Positions 50,827 through 61,066 are shown, counted from the first letter of the stretch. The stretch: 64,000 bases of DNA from CAZMGB01 sp964565775 (GCA_964565775.1 CAZMGB010000002.1:180099-244098); one strand, 5' to 3'. A program made the numbers and translations. The notes: generated from the letters alone by a model not told the origin.

Positions 50827-51396
50827 ATGACTAGCTACTTTGATCTCTTCGGGAAACCGCGTTTCTGCCACCAGTGCGGCGGCGGTCTGGAGGAGAAGCT
50901 GCTCGCCGGAGAGGACCGCCCTCGCCTCGTCTGCGGCGATTGCCAGTTCGTACACTACGTCAACCCGAAGGTGGTAGTGGGGGCAATCCCTCAGCGTCGG
51001 GGCCGACTGCTCCTCCTGCGCCGCGCCATCGAGCCTCGCTACGGCACGTGGACCTTCCCCGGCGGCTACATGGAGGTAGACGAGTCGGTCCAGGAGGCCG
51101 CCCTGCGGGAGGCGAAGGAGGAGGTGGGGCTATCCCTGACCCTGGGGCCGCTGCTGGGCGTCTACTCGCGGCCGGGCCCCGGCATCGTGATCATCGTGTT
51201 TAACGCCAGGGCACCCAACGGGCGGCCCCGGCGGGGGCATGAGGCGCTGGAGCTTGCCTGGTTCGAGCCCGAAGGCATCCCCTGGGATGACCTGGCCTTC
51301 GAGACGACGCGCTGGGCTCTTCGCGACTGGGTGGCCCGGCAGGGACGCGCCAGGACGAGACGCCGGGCGCGCGGCGGAGGCGCCTCCGGCTGCTAG
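50827..51396 (+). CDS. Nudix hydrolase with N-terminal zinc ribbon
   Basis: A 189-residue protein. CHQCGGGL and CGDCQFVHYVNPK form a zinc ribbon, and the Nudix box is GGYMEVDESVQEAALREAKEEVGL. This layout is shared with small NADH-pyrophosphatase-like Nudix enzymes, so a nucleoside diphosphate derivative is the probable substrate. The C-terminal 20 residues are Arg/Gly-rich. Its stop overlaps the end of the convergent helicase loader by 4 nt. Confidence 0.88.
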   Translation: MTSYFDLFGKPRFCHQCGGGLEEKLLAGEDRPRLVCGDCQFVHYVNPKVVVGAIPQRRGRLLLLRRAIEPRYGTWTFPGGYMEVDESVQEAALREAKEEVGLSLTLGPLLGVYSRPGPGIVIIVFNARAPNGRPRRGHEALELAWFEPEGIPWDDLAFETTRWALRDWVARQGRARTRRRARGGGASGC

Positions 51397-52820
51397 CCGC
51401 GGCGCTGGCGAGGGCGGCCTCGCGGCCGGGAGGAGCGGTCGGCCGGCGTGTCGACAGGCTGGACGGTGCTGGAAACGGGCACGTCCGAGCAGCGGGTCGG
51501 ATCGCGGAGGAGAGAAGCCAGCCGCTCGCCCAGCTCGTCGAGAGAGATGTTGGCGAGCGTCTGCGACATCGTTATGACGGTCGGCAGGTCGGCGTTGAAG
51601 CGGAAGCTCAACATCTGGTAGAGCTCCTCCCACCAGGGGTTGCCGCGCCGGAAGTCCAGGTCCTCCAGGATGAGGAGAGGCACGCTTCGGATATCCTCCA
51701 TCTCCTGATGGTAGGTCGTCGCTCCTTGCGCCTCGCGACCGTGACGCAGGAAGTGCAGTAGATCCGCCACCATGACGAAGTAGGGCATGTCCCCCAGCTC
51801 GCGCCGATACTTGGCTATGGCGACGGCCAGGTGTGTCCTGGCGCCCCCGGCCGGGCCCGTCAGCAGGAGCCAGGCTTCGGGCTTCTGAGCGAAGCTGAGG
51901 GCCTGGCGGTACGCGTTCTCCAGCCTCTCCCTGTCGTCCGGCTTCAGCTCATAGTCGCGCGTGTCGAAGCTGTCGAACGTCATGTCCCGGAAGCGGGGCA
52001 GATCGAGCACGTCGAGCCGCCGGTATCCCGCCCGCCGGCCCGCCTCGAGCTGGTAGACGCGACTCAACGAGGGCTCAGTCAGTCGCGTGCGGAGCCTGTC
52101 GTCGAGCTGGTCGGGGCGCAGCAGCGTCGTCACCACAAGCGGCAGGCGGGCGTTGAACCTATGGTTTATGAGCTGGAAGAGCTTCTCCTGCGCCCAGGAG
52201 GTGGAGCTCTGGGTGCCCAGGTCGTCGAGGATGAGCAGGGGCGCGTTCCGCACCTGCTCGAACAGCTCGTCGTAGCCCACGTCGCTGCCCGGATCGTAGG
52301 CGGCGCGCAGGTGGTCGAGGAGGTCTGGCACGACGACGAACAGGGCGGGCTGACCGCGGGCGATGCAGCGGTTGGCGATGGCGGCGGCGATGTGCGTCTT
52401 GCCGCAGCCGCTGGGGCCGGAGAGCACGAGCCAGCCGTCGGGCTCCTCGGCGAAGGCGCGGGCGTCCTCTAGGCACTGCTGGAAGCGCTCCTGGTCCTGG
52501 CGGCTGGCGCTCCGGCCGCGGCTTACCAGGGTCTCGAATGTGAGGCGGGTGAGAGGCCCCAGGTTGCTGTAGCGCTGGAGCCGCGCAAGCCGCTGATCCT
52601 CGCGCTCGTCGAGGACGCACTGGCAGGGGAAGGCGCGGCCGAAGTCAGGGTGTCCCAGGGGGACGTCGCGCCTGACGAAACCGGCTCCGCCGCAGTGGGG
52701 GCACCGCTCTTCCTCCTCTGCGGTCTCGGCGTCCGCCGCCGGTCGAGCTGCCAGCGGCCCGCCCGGCTGGGGCGGTTCCGCCGCACGCATCTGGGTCAGA
52801 ATCTCATCGAGCCGTCGCAT
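51393..52820 (-). CDS. DnaC/IstB-like helicase loader with two AAA+ domains
   Basis: A 475-residue protein. Its N-terminus has a zinc-ribbon-like set of cysteines (C40, C43, C66, C68). A first DnaC-type AAA+ domain follows, with Walker A GPSGCGKT (135-142) and Walker B LLILDD (195-200). A second related AAA+ domain has a degenerate P-loop GPAGGART (322-329), where the lysine is Arg and a Gly is lost, but a good Walker B (LLILED, 382-387). It starts 5 nt after dnaB, so loading DnaB is the obvious role. Normal DnaC/DnaI loaders have one AAA+ domain. Confidence 0.85.
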   Translation of the reverse strand: MRRLDEILTQMRAAEPPQPGGPLAARPAADAETAEEEERCPHCGGAGFVRRDVPLGHPDFGRAFPCQCVLDEREDQRLARLQRYSNLGPLTRLTFETLVSRGRSASRQDQERFQQCLEDARAFAEEPDGWLVLSGPSGCGKTHIAAAIANRCIARGQPALFVVVPDLLDHLRAAYDPGSDVGYDELFEQVRNAPLLILDDLGTQSSTSWAQEKLFQLINHRFNARLPLVVTTLLRPDQLDDRLRTRLTEPSLSRVYQLEAGRRAGYRRLDVLDLPRFRDMTFDSFDTRDYELKPDDRERLENAYRQALSFAQKPEAWLLLTGPAGGARTHLAVAIAKYRRELGDMPYFVMVADLLHFLRHGREAQGATTYHQEMEDIRSVPLLILEDLDFRRGNPWWEELYQMLSFRFNADLPTVITMSQTLANISLDELGERLASLLRDPTRCSDVPVSSTVQPVDTPADRSSRPRGRPRQRRG

Positions 52821-52825
52821 CTGGC

Positions 52826-54214
52826 CTACGCCGCCTCCTCCTCCCGCACGAGAAGGTCCTCGAACTTGGCGATCCGCTGGCGGAAACGCAGGTGAACGGT
52901 GCCCGTGGGGCCGTTGCGGTGCTTGGCGATGATGATCTGGGCGATGCCGGCGGGATAGGCGTCGGCGGGCGCGTCGGGGTGCTGAACCAGCCACTGGTCG
53001 CGCCCCAGGTAAACGTCCTCGCGGTAGATGAAGGCGACGACGTCGGCGTCCTGCTCGATGCTGCCGCTCTCCCGCAGGTCACTGAGCATGGGGATGTGAG
53101 GCGTGCGCATCTCGGGGGCGCGGGAGAGCTGGGAGCAGGCGATGACGGGGACGCCCAGCTCTCTGGCAAGCTCCTTCAGGGAACGCGAGATGAAGCTGAT
53201 CTCCTGCACCCGGTTATCGGAGCTGCGACCGCGGTCAGGGCCGTGGATAAGCTGAAGGTGGTCGACGATGACGAGGTCCAGCCCTCTCTCCTTATGCAGG
53301 CGCATCGCCTTCCCGCGCATCTCCGTCACGCCGAGGATGGGCGTGTCATCGACGTAGATGTCGAGCCCTCCCAGCAGCCCCAGGGCGTGCATGACCCGCT
53401 GCTCCTCGCGCTCCGTGTGCTGGCCCAGGCGGAGCCGCGTCGAGTCGACCTCCGATTCGCTGGCGAGGAGGCGCTGGGCGAGCTGATCGGCGGCCATCTC
53501 GAGGCTGAAGATGGCTACCTTGGCCCCCTGCGCCTTGGCGGCGTTGCGGGCGATGCTGAGCACGAGGCTGGTCTTGCCGAAGCTCGGCCGGGCGGCGACA
53601 ACGACCAGGTCCGAGCGCTTGAGGCCGCCCAGCAACGTGTCGAGCTCTACGAAGCCGGTGCGGACATGTCCGCCCAGGAAGGAAGGGACGCCGCCCTCGG
53701 CGCCCGCCTCCTCCCAGTAGCGGTCGAGGACCTCTTTGATGTGGATGAAGTCGCGCAGCCTTTCGCCGCCCCGCAGCGAAAGGATCATGCTCTCGGCCTT
53801 CAGGAGGACGCCTTCAAGGTCGGGTCCGCCCTCGTAGGCCATCCTCGAGAGGTCGCCGACGACGCGGATGAGGTCGCGGTAGATCCTGTCCCGCTTGACT
53901 ATGCCGGCGTAGTGCTCGACACCGATGGCAGTGGGCAGGTCGGCGACGAGCTGGCTGAGGTAGGCGATGCCCCCGAGCTCCTCGAGGCGCTCGCGGCGGG
54001 CGAGCTCGTGGGCCACCGTGACCTGATTGATCGCCTCGCTGCGCTGCCAGAGGGAGAGGCAGGCCTCGAAGGCCCAGGCGTTCTTCTCGCGGAAGAAGTC
54101 CTGGGGCTGGATGATGGGCGCTACTTTGAAGATGGCTTCGCTATCGACGAGGAGGGACGCGATGACCGCCTCTTCGGCCTCTATGTCGTGAGGAGGCAGC
54201 TTCTCAGCAACCAC
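52826..54214 (-). CDS. dnaB: replicative DNA helicase DnaB
   Basis: A 462-residue ring helicase. The N-terminal collar domain begins PPHDIEAEEAVIASLLVD. The RecA-like motor has Walker A ARPSFGKTSLVLSIARN, FSLEMAADQLAQRLLASESEVD, Walker B LVIVDHLQLI, and ESGSIEQDADVVAFIYRED near the end. No intein is present. It lies in an operon rplI / small gene / dnaB / helicase loader with a promoter carrying an SOS-type box. Confidence 0.97.
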   Translation of the reverse strand: MVAEKLPPHDIEAEEAVIASLLVDSEAIFKVAPIIQPQDFFREKNAWAFEACLSLWQRSEAINQVTVAHELARRERLEELGGIAYLSQLVADLPTAIGVEHYAGIVKRDRIYRDLIRVVGDLSRMAYEGGPDLEGVLLKAESMILSLRGGERLRDFIHIKEVLDRYWEEAGAEGGVPSFLGGHVRTGFVELDTLLGGLKRSDLVVVAARPSFGKTSLVLSIARNAAKAQGAKVAIFSLEMAADQLAQRLLASESEVDSTRLRLGQHTEREEQRVMHALGLLGGLDIYVDDTPILGVTEMRGKAMRLHKERGLDLVIVDHLQLIHGPDRGRSSDNRVQEISFISRSLKELARELGVPVIACSQLSRAPEMRTPHIPMLSDLRESGSIEQDADVVAFIYREDVYLGRDQWLVQHPDAPADAYPAGIAQIIIAKHRNGPTGTVHLRFRQRIAKFEDLLVREEEAA

Positions 54215-54250
54215 GCGGGCCGCACTCCGTTCGGGCGCTAGCGGGGGACC

Positions 54251-54454
54251 TTACTCTTTCGACTCGCTGCGGGCCATGAGCTCGGCGGCCGTCCTGCCGA
54301 GCAGGAGACGGCCGAGCTTGCGGTGGCCGACGGTCAGGTAGTGTTTGCGCCAGATGCGGCGGACGTCCTCGGCCGTCTCGGCCTTCTTCAGATCCGCCTC
54401 GGCTTCCTTCAAAGCCCGTTCCTGCTCGATAGGATCCGGCCTCTCTCTAGCCAT
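54251..54454 (-). CDS. small charged protein between rplI and dnaB
   Basis: A 67-residue helical protein rich in Glu, Arg and Lys (ERALKEAEADLKKAETAEDVRRIWRKHYLTVGHRKLGRLLLGRTAAEL). It overlaps the end of rplI by 8 nt and is 36 nt before dnaB, so it is translated within the operon. I recognise no family. Confidence 0.6.
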   Translation of the reverse strand: MARERPDPIEQERALKEAEADLKKAETAEDVRRIWRKHYLTVGHRKLGRLLLGRTAAELMARSESKE

Positions 54455-55055
54455 CCGGCCCCCTCTCTTCCTCGAGCGACTCTTGCTCGCTCTCTTCTTC
54501 GGGCTCTACCTCGGCCTCTTCCAGCGTCTCCGCTTCCGCCTCCGGTACCTCTGCTTCGGTGACCTCCTCCGCAGCCTCTGCGGCGGCGGGCTCGGCTGCG
54601 ATGGGTGCTTCCTCGGAGACCACCTCCACCTGCACCGAAGCCTCGACGTTGCGGGTAAGCCTGATGCCGATTTCCTGCGTCCCCAGCTCCTTCAGGGGCT
54701 CGGCGAGCAAAACCTGGCGGTGCTCGATCTGCCGGCCCGCCAGCTTGCTCACCTCCTCGGCGATATCGGCGGCGGTGACGGAGCCGTAGAGCCGGCCCTG
54801 CTCGCCGACGCGGGCGCTGATCGTGATCAGGGCGCCGGTCAGCTTCTCGGCAACGCCTGTGGCCTCCTCATCGAGCACGGCCTGGCGGCGCGCTTCCTTC
54901 TTGGCCAGCACCTCGCCGCGGCGGATCTCGGCCGGCGTGGCCGCGGCGGCAAGGCGGCGCGGCAGCAGGTAGTTGCGGGCGAAGCCGTTGGCGACCTCCT
55001 TGATCTCGCCGATGCGGCCCGAGCCCTCTACATCCTCCAGGAATACGACCTTCAC
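54447..55055 (-). CDS. rplI: 50S ribosomal protein L9 with long acidic tail
   Basis: A 202-residue protein. The L9 N-domain is VKVVFLEDVEGSGRIGEIKEVANGFARNYLLPRRLA, and the C-domain includes GRLYGSVTAADIAEEVSKLAGRQIEHRQV. After about residue 150 a tail of about 50 residues follows, rich in Glu and Ala, not present in typical L9 (about 150 residues). GTG 55055 after GGGAGAAG is the start. It leads the operon with dnaB; an rplI-dnaB order is common. Confidence 0.95.
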   Translation of the reverse strand: MKVVFLEDVEGSGRIGEIKEVANGFARNYLLPRRLAAAATPAEIRRGEVLAKKEARRQAVLDEEATGVAEKLTGALITISARVGEQGRLYGSVTAADIAEEVSKLAGRQIEHRQVLLAEPLKELGTQEIGIRLTRNVEASVQVEVVSEEAPIAAEPAAAEAAEEVTEAEVPEAEAETLEEAEVEPEEESEQESLEEERGPDG

Positions 55056-55225
55056 GATTCTTCTCCCATATATGTTAGGCGGCAGTCCCCGGCCGCGACC
55101 GGCGGGGCCTGCCTCGGCCATGATCGGGGCTACCTGGCCACACCGTCAAGAGGCGAGTTGACCTGTTCCGAGCGAGTTATCCACGCATCGAAATCGCAAA
55201 GGGGCAATGTGCATCCTCCCTTTAA

Positions 55226-55250
55226 CGTTAAGCCTGGAACACGTGTTCTG

Positions 55251-55254
<4 letters not shown>
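55226..55254 (-). promoter_or_regulatory. rplI-dnaB operon promoter with SOS/LexA-type box
   Basis: On the minus strand TTGACA (55254-55249) is followed 17 nt later by a weak TTAACG (55231-55226). Between them lies the perfect palindrome GAACACGTGTTC (55248-55237), which fits the Gram-positive LexA box GAAC-N4-GTTC. A repressor there would cover the RNA polymerase site. The -35 overlaps the purL stop codon. Confidence 0.55.
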
Positions 55255-57590
<2,336 letters not shown>

Positions 57591-57605
57591 CCGGGCATTC
57601 GGCCC

Positions 57606-58181
57606 CTAGTCAAACGAGAAGGGCGGATACTGGTCAGTGAGAGACGCGTAGTAGGCAAGCACGCGCGTCTCCCAGCGCAGGTATCCACGCGTAAAGTCGG
57701 ACACCCAGCTCGGCACGCTCTCATCTATGAGAATCGAGATCGCCGCCACCGGAATGAGCACGATGTAGGCGATCCCTATGATGCCGAGCACGATCCCGTG
57801 CGGGATGACGTAGATGATGCGCAGGAGAGCCGACCCCACTGTAGGCGTGCCGCCCGGCGTGGCCTGCACGTCGATGGTCTGCTCCGGATCCTCGCTGGGC
57901 AGGCGGTCCGTCATGAAGAGCATGTAGGCGAACGCAGCGATGAGATAGCGACCCCACTTCACGAACGTGGGGCCGTTCTCCTGGAGGAAGCGCTCCGGTC
58001 CCTTTTGAGAGACGAGGATCGCCGCCACGATAGGAATGCCCAGGTAGAAGATGCCAAGGAAGGACGCCACGCTGAGGATGAAGCCGAGCACGATGATGAC
58101 CAGGATCCTGATCGCCACGTGCGGCCTCTGCATCCTCCCGGGCGGCGCCATGTCGAAGGTCACGGGGTACGCGGCTGCCAT
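57606..58181 (-). CDS. DUF4389 membrane protein
   Basis: A 191-residue protein with four hydrophobic segments (ILVIIVLGFILSVASFLGIFYLGIPIVAAIL, YLIAAFAYMLF, IIYVIPHGIVLGIIGIAYIVLIPVAAISILI). It ends with the DUF4389 signature RGYLRWETRVLAYYASLTDQYPPFSFD. The domain is of unknown function. It lies 15 nt upstream of purL in the same orientation and is probably co-transcribed with it. Confidence 0.78.
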   Translation of the reverse strand: MAAAYPVTFDMAPPGRMQRPHVAIRILVIIVLGFILSVASFLGIFYLGIPIVAAILVSQKGPERFLQENGPTFVKWGRYLIAAFAYMLFMTDRLPSEDPEQTIDVQATPGGTPTVGSALLRIIYVIPHGIVLGIIGIAYIVLIPVAAISILIDESVPSWVSDFTRGYLRWETRVLAYYASLTDQYPPFSFD

Positions 58182-58310
58182 AGTAAGCCTCCCTCTCGAA
58201 ACCCTGCGGCTCCGGCACTACGATGGGCCTTGCTGCGGGCCCATCCCACGTCTGGCGGTTCGCCGATGTCCAGAGCTCAGACCGCCGACTCAAATATAGC
58301 GGACGGTGGC

Positions 58311-58380
58311 CTACGGGGCCATGCCGAAAGGCGGGTACTCGTCGCGCACCAGCGAAACGTAGCCCCTGACGCACGCTGTG
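58311..58380 (-). pseudogene. 3' remnant of a DUF4389 gene
   Basis: The minus strand encodes ACVRGYVSLVRDEYPPFGMAP and then a stop. It matches the C-termini of the flanking DUF4389 proteins (YASLTDQYPPFSFD and YVWLLTDEYPPFSN). The frame is blocked by TGA a few codons upstream, so only the last ~20 codons survive. Confidence 0.6.
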
Positions 58381-58480
58381 CTGGGCGCACCGGTCCATCA
58401 TTGCGATAGGGCTGTCCCCCATGGAAGGATGCCCCGCGTGATGGCCCGACGGCGGTGGCAGCGTCCTGCCACGGCTGGAT

Positions 58481-58666
58481 AGGGAAAGCGTAGCCGAGCG
58501 GGCGCAAGAGCGGCTTACGGTAGGGGCAGCGGTAGTCGTCGTACGCGAAGACCCCCAACATGCCCAGCTTCACGGTCCCAGTATCCCGCATGAGCCGGTC
58601 GGCCGAAAGGTCGCACTCCACGCGGCCGACGGCTACCGAGTCTAGAACCGGCTCGCTGACGGCCAC
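58481..58666 (-). pseudogene. 5' remnant of a second purL
   Basis: A 62-codon stretch from an ATG aligns without gaps to PurL residues 1-62: the remnant starts MAVSEPVLDSVA (PurL MAVDQRVLEELA) and continues DRLMRDTGTVKLGMLGVF and RKPLLRPL (PurL DRLDREPNDVELGMFGAL and SRPLLRLL). About 23 of 62 positions are identical by eye. The EHC motif is lost, and homology stops after that, running into the DUF4389 remnant. It is probably a decayed tandem copy. Confidence 0.65.
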
Positions 58667-58736
58667 AATAGCGCGCTCGGAACGCGGGCCGCTGCCTCAC
58701 TTCCAAAACGTTAGCAGAGGCTTCGAGCAAGAAGCG

Positions 58737-59627
58737 TCAGAGGTTGCTGAAAGGCGGGTACTTATCTGTGAGCAGCCCCCCCATGTAGGTAGGCACGTAG
58801 TAGACCAAAAAACCCTGGTAGGCCACTACCCGAAGGTACCATCGGAGATATCCGACCACAAAGTCGAACAGGCCTCTCGGGTAGCGCGCGGTAAATAGGA
58901 TAGCGAACCAAGCGATGATGGTCACCACACCAGCCGCCATGGCATAAAACACGAGGACGATCCAGTGGGGGAGTGTCAGGGCCCACTTGATAAAGATCAG
59001 GCCGCGAGACAGCCGCTCCGGATACTCGACTTCAAGATCCACGGGGTAGCCCCCAGGCTCATTGCTGAAGGGAGGATATTCGTCTGTGAGGAGCCAGACG
59101 TAGGCGATAACTCGCAACCACCACCGGTCGAAGCCGGCGATGACGTCAAACAGGCCCCGCGGCTGGTTCCCCGTGAAGAGAATAGAAAACCAGGCAGCAA
59201 TGGCGACAAAGAACAGCCCGATCATATACAGCCCAAGGACGATGAAGTGAGGGATGGCCAACAGCCATTTGACGAAGATGAGGAGGCGGGACAAGCGCTC
59301 GGGGTAATCTACCCTAACGGCGATGGGGTATTCCGGCGCCTCGGTGGGGACAGCTGCGACAGGCGGGGCCTTTGTTGGAGTCGTCCAGGGCGGGACGGCG
59401 TGGACAGCCGTAAGCGCGTTGGCCGTCTGCCGGTCGGCTTGGGCTTCAGCGACCCGCCCCAGCTTCTCGAGCGCGTCGGCGCGGTTGATATACGCGTTCG
59501 CGAAATCGGGGGCAATGGCGATCGCTCGGCCAAAAGCAGCAACCGCCTGCTCCAGCCGCCCCTGAGAAAGCAGCAGGCGGCCCTCTTGGTTAGCTTGGAT
59601 GGCCTCCTCGCGCACCTGCTGCGTCAA
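58737..59627 (-). CDS. TPR plus double DUF4389 membrane protein
   Basis: About 296 residues. An N-terminal TPR-like pair (QEGRLLLSQGRLEQAVAAFGRAIAIAPDFANAYINRADALEKLGR) is followed by a Pro-rich linker. Two DUF4389 repeats follow, each with YPERLSR-(L/G)LIFIKW, LPHxIVL and ILFTxxxPRGLFD, ending LTDEYPPFSN and LTDKYPPFSN. Each repeat has two to three hydrophobic helices. I place the start at TTG 59627 after AGGAAG. The order domain-sensor, linker, membrane repeats suggests a scaffold; function is unknown. Confidence 0.75.
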   Translation of the reverse strand: MTQQVREEAIQANQEGRLLLSQGRLEQAVAAFGRAIAIAPDFANAYINRADALEKLGRVAEAQADRQTANALTAVHAVPPWTTPTKAPPVAAVPTEAPEYPIAVRVDYPERLSRLLIFVKWLLAIPHFIVLGLYMIGLFFVAIAAWFSILFTGNQPRGLFDVIAGFDRWWLRVIAYVWLLTDEYPPFSNEPGGYPVDLEVEYPERLSRGLIFIKWALTLPHWIVLVFYAMAAGVVTIIAWFAILFTARYPRGLFDFVVGYLRWYLRVVAYQGFLVYYVPTYMGGLLTDKYPPFSNL

Positions 59628-59741
59628 CGTTTCTTCCTGTCGGCCGCGAACCGTCAACAGCCTAGCGGCTGCCAAAGGAAAAGTCAATAGAACGCGTGGC
59701 GCAGACTGGGGCGTGGGGCGAGGTGGCCTATACGTCTGGTC

Positions 59742-59811
59742 CACTCCACCGTGCACCGCCAGATGTAGAGACCGTCTTCGCCGCCCATTAACGCCTCGCT
59801 GTCTGTCCCGG
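59742..59811 (-). pseudogene. 3' remnant of purQ (direct repeat)
   Basis: The minus strand reads EALMGGEDGLYIWRCTVEW in one frame, against SEALMGGEDGLYIWRSMLEW at the end of PurQ. At the DNA level about 70 nt match 60316-60386 at roughly 80 percent by eye, in the same orientation. The copy has no start and no upstream PurQ sequence. With the real purQ end it brackets the DUF4258/DUF2283 pair. Confidence 0.75.
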
Positions 59812-59837
59812 CAAAGGACGCTCGTGCCCCGCGGCGC

Positions 59838-60062
59838 CTACGGAGCCTCGGTTGCCGCCAGGAGAAGGTTCTCGTAGGAGACGCTGGTCAGCTCCTCCGG
59901 CGTAAGCCGCTTGCTGGCGTCCAGCACCTCCAGGGCGACCAGGTGGCCCTCGCCGTCCAGCTCGGCAGTCACCCCCTCTTCGATGTCGACGCTATCGGCG
60001 GGGGGTGCGTCGCGTAGCCGTATATGAAGGACGTCGCCTTCTGAGTCGTACGTTATCTTCAC
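59838..60062 (-). CDS. DUF2283 protein, antitoxin-like
   Basis: A 74-residue protein: KITYDSEGDVLHIRLRDAPPADSVDIEEGVTAELDGEGHLVALEVLDASKR. This is the DUF2283 beta-rich pattern, frequently encoded beside DUF4258 proteins and proposed as an antitoxin. The start is GTG 60062, with 1 nt between the two genes. The extra C-terminal part (LTPEELTSVSYENLLLAATEAP) follows the core. Confidence 0.8.
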   Translation of the reverse strand: MKITYDSEGDVLHIRLRDAPPADSVDIEEGVTAELDGEGHLVALEVLDASKRLTPEELTSVSYENLLLAATEAP

Positions 60063-60063
60063 G

Positions 60064-60300
60064 TCATGCCTCCGGTCCCTTCTTTCGCACTGTCAGGGTA
60101 ATTACGACTATTCGCTCCGCTTCTTCCACGATAGTAACCCTCAGCCAGGCGTCCCGCCATCGGCGCCAACAGTTTAGACGATTTCCTATCGAGGGTGTTG
60201 TGGCCTCTGGCTGCCGGACTGCCCCTTCGACGTCTTCAAGAGCAATGCCTGACCAGCGGACCTTGTTGCGAGCATGCCGAATGAGGTAGAGGCGCTTCAC
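60064..60300 (-). CDS. DUF4258 protein, RelE/BrnT-like toxin candidate
   Basis: A 78-residue protein: IRHARNKVRWSGIALEDVEGAVRQPE, then LRVTIVEEAERIVVITLTVRKK. The H-x(n)-R-x(n)-G-I-x-x-x-x-V pattern and the final strand fit the DUF4258 domain, which has a RelE-like fold. GTG 60300 overlaps the purQ TGA stop by 3 nt, so it is coupled to purQ translation. Toxin activity is an inference from family and partner only. Confidence 0.75.
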   Translation of the reverse strand: MKRLYLIRHARNKVRWSGIALEDVEGAVRQPEATTPSIGNRLNCWRRWRDAWLRVTIVEEAERIVVITLTVRKKGPEA

Positions 60301-61019
60301 GCTCTGACCTTCGCCCACTCCAGCATTGAGCGCCAGATGTAGAGTCCGTCTTCGCCGCCCATCAGCGCCTCGCTTGCCCGCTCCGGGTGGGGCATCATCC
60401 CCAACACGTTGCCCCGTTCGTTGATGATGCCGCCGATGTTGTGGAGAGAGCCGTTGGGATTGGCTTCGGCTGTGGCCTCCCCCTCCGGCGTGCAGTAGCG
60501 AAAGACGACGCGCCCCTGCCTCTCGAGCCGCTCCAGGGTCGCCTCGTCGGCGTAGTAGCTGCCCTCGCCGTGGCCGATCGGTATGTGCAGCACCTGGCCG
60601 GGCTCGCATTCGGAGGTGAAGGGCGTGCCGGTGTTCTCGACGCGCAGGCAGACCGGCTGGGGGAAAGGCCTCAGATCGTTCAGGCAGCGGTACTGGAGGC
60701 TGTCGTTGCGCATGAGGGCGCCGGGCAGGAGGCCGGCCTCACAGAGGACCTGGAAGCCGTTGCAGATGCCGAGCACCAGCTTGCCCGCCTCCGCCTCCCG
60801 AGCGACCGCCTCCATCACCGGCGAGAAGCGGGCTACCGCCCCACAGCGGAGGTAGTCGCCGTAAGAGAAGCCGCCCGGCAGGATGATGCAGTCGTATTGG
60901 GAGAGGTCCGTCTCCCGGTGCCAGACGTAGTCGACGGGCTCGCGGAGGATGGCGTCGAGGGCATAGTAGCAGTCGCCGTCGCTCCAGGTCCCCGGGAAGA
61001 CCACCACGGCGAATCGCAC
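60297..61019 (-). CDS. purQ: phosphoribosylformylglycinamidine synthase, glutaminase subunit
   Basis: A 240-residue class I glutamine amidotransferase that supplies ammonia to PurL. The nucleophile is in GICNGFQVLCEAGLLPG. The early FPGTWSDGDCYYALD and GGFSYGDYLRCGAVARFSP are typical, and the His/Glu of the triad are in MMPHPERASEALMGGEDG. Its last 23 codons are duplicated at 59742-59811. It is separated from purL by about 2.7 kb of inserted or decayed sequence. Confidence 0.95.
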   Translation of the reverse strand: MRFAVVVFPGTWSDGDCYYALDAILREPVDYVWHRETDLSQYDCIILPGGFSYGDYLRCGAVARFSPVMEAVAREAEAGKLVLGICNGFQVLCEAGLLPGALMRNDSLQYRCLNDLRPFPQPVCLRVENTGTPFTSECEPGQVLHIPIGHGEGSYYADEATLERLERQGRVVFRYCTPEGEATAEANPNGSLHNIGGIINERGNVLGMMPHPERASEALMGGEDGLYIWRSMLEWAKVRA

Positions 61020-61066
61020 GCTTACGCTCCTTGCTGCCGTGCCGCCTCAGGTATTTGCATCGGCGT

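Noticed and set aside
55175..55186. A TTATCCAC word resembling a DnaA box upstream of rplI
   Set aside because: Single copy with a mismatch at the last base, and no cluster. A chance match is likely.
58277..58480. Continuation of the purL-like remnant as a longer 129-residue protein
   Set aside because: Homology ends after about 62 residues and the rest overlaps a DUF4389 remnant in another frame, so a functional protein is unlikely.
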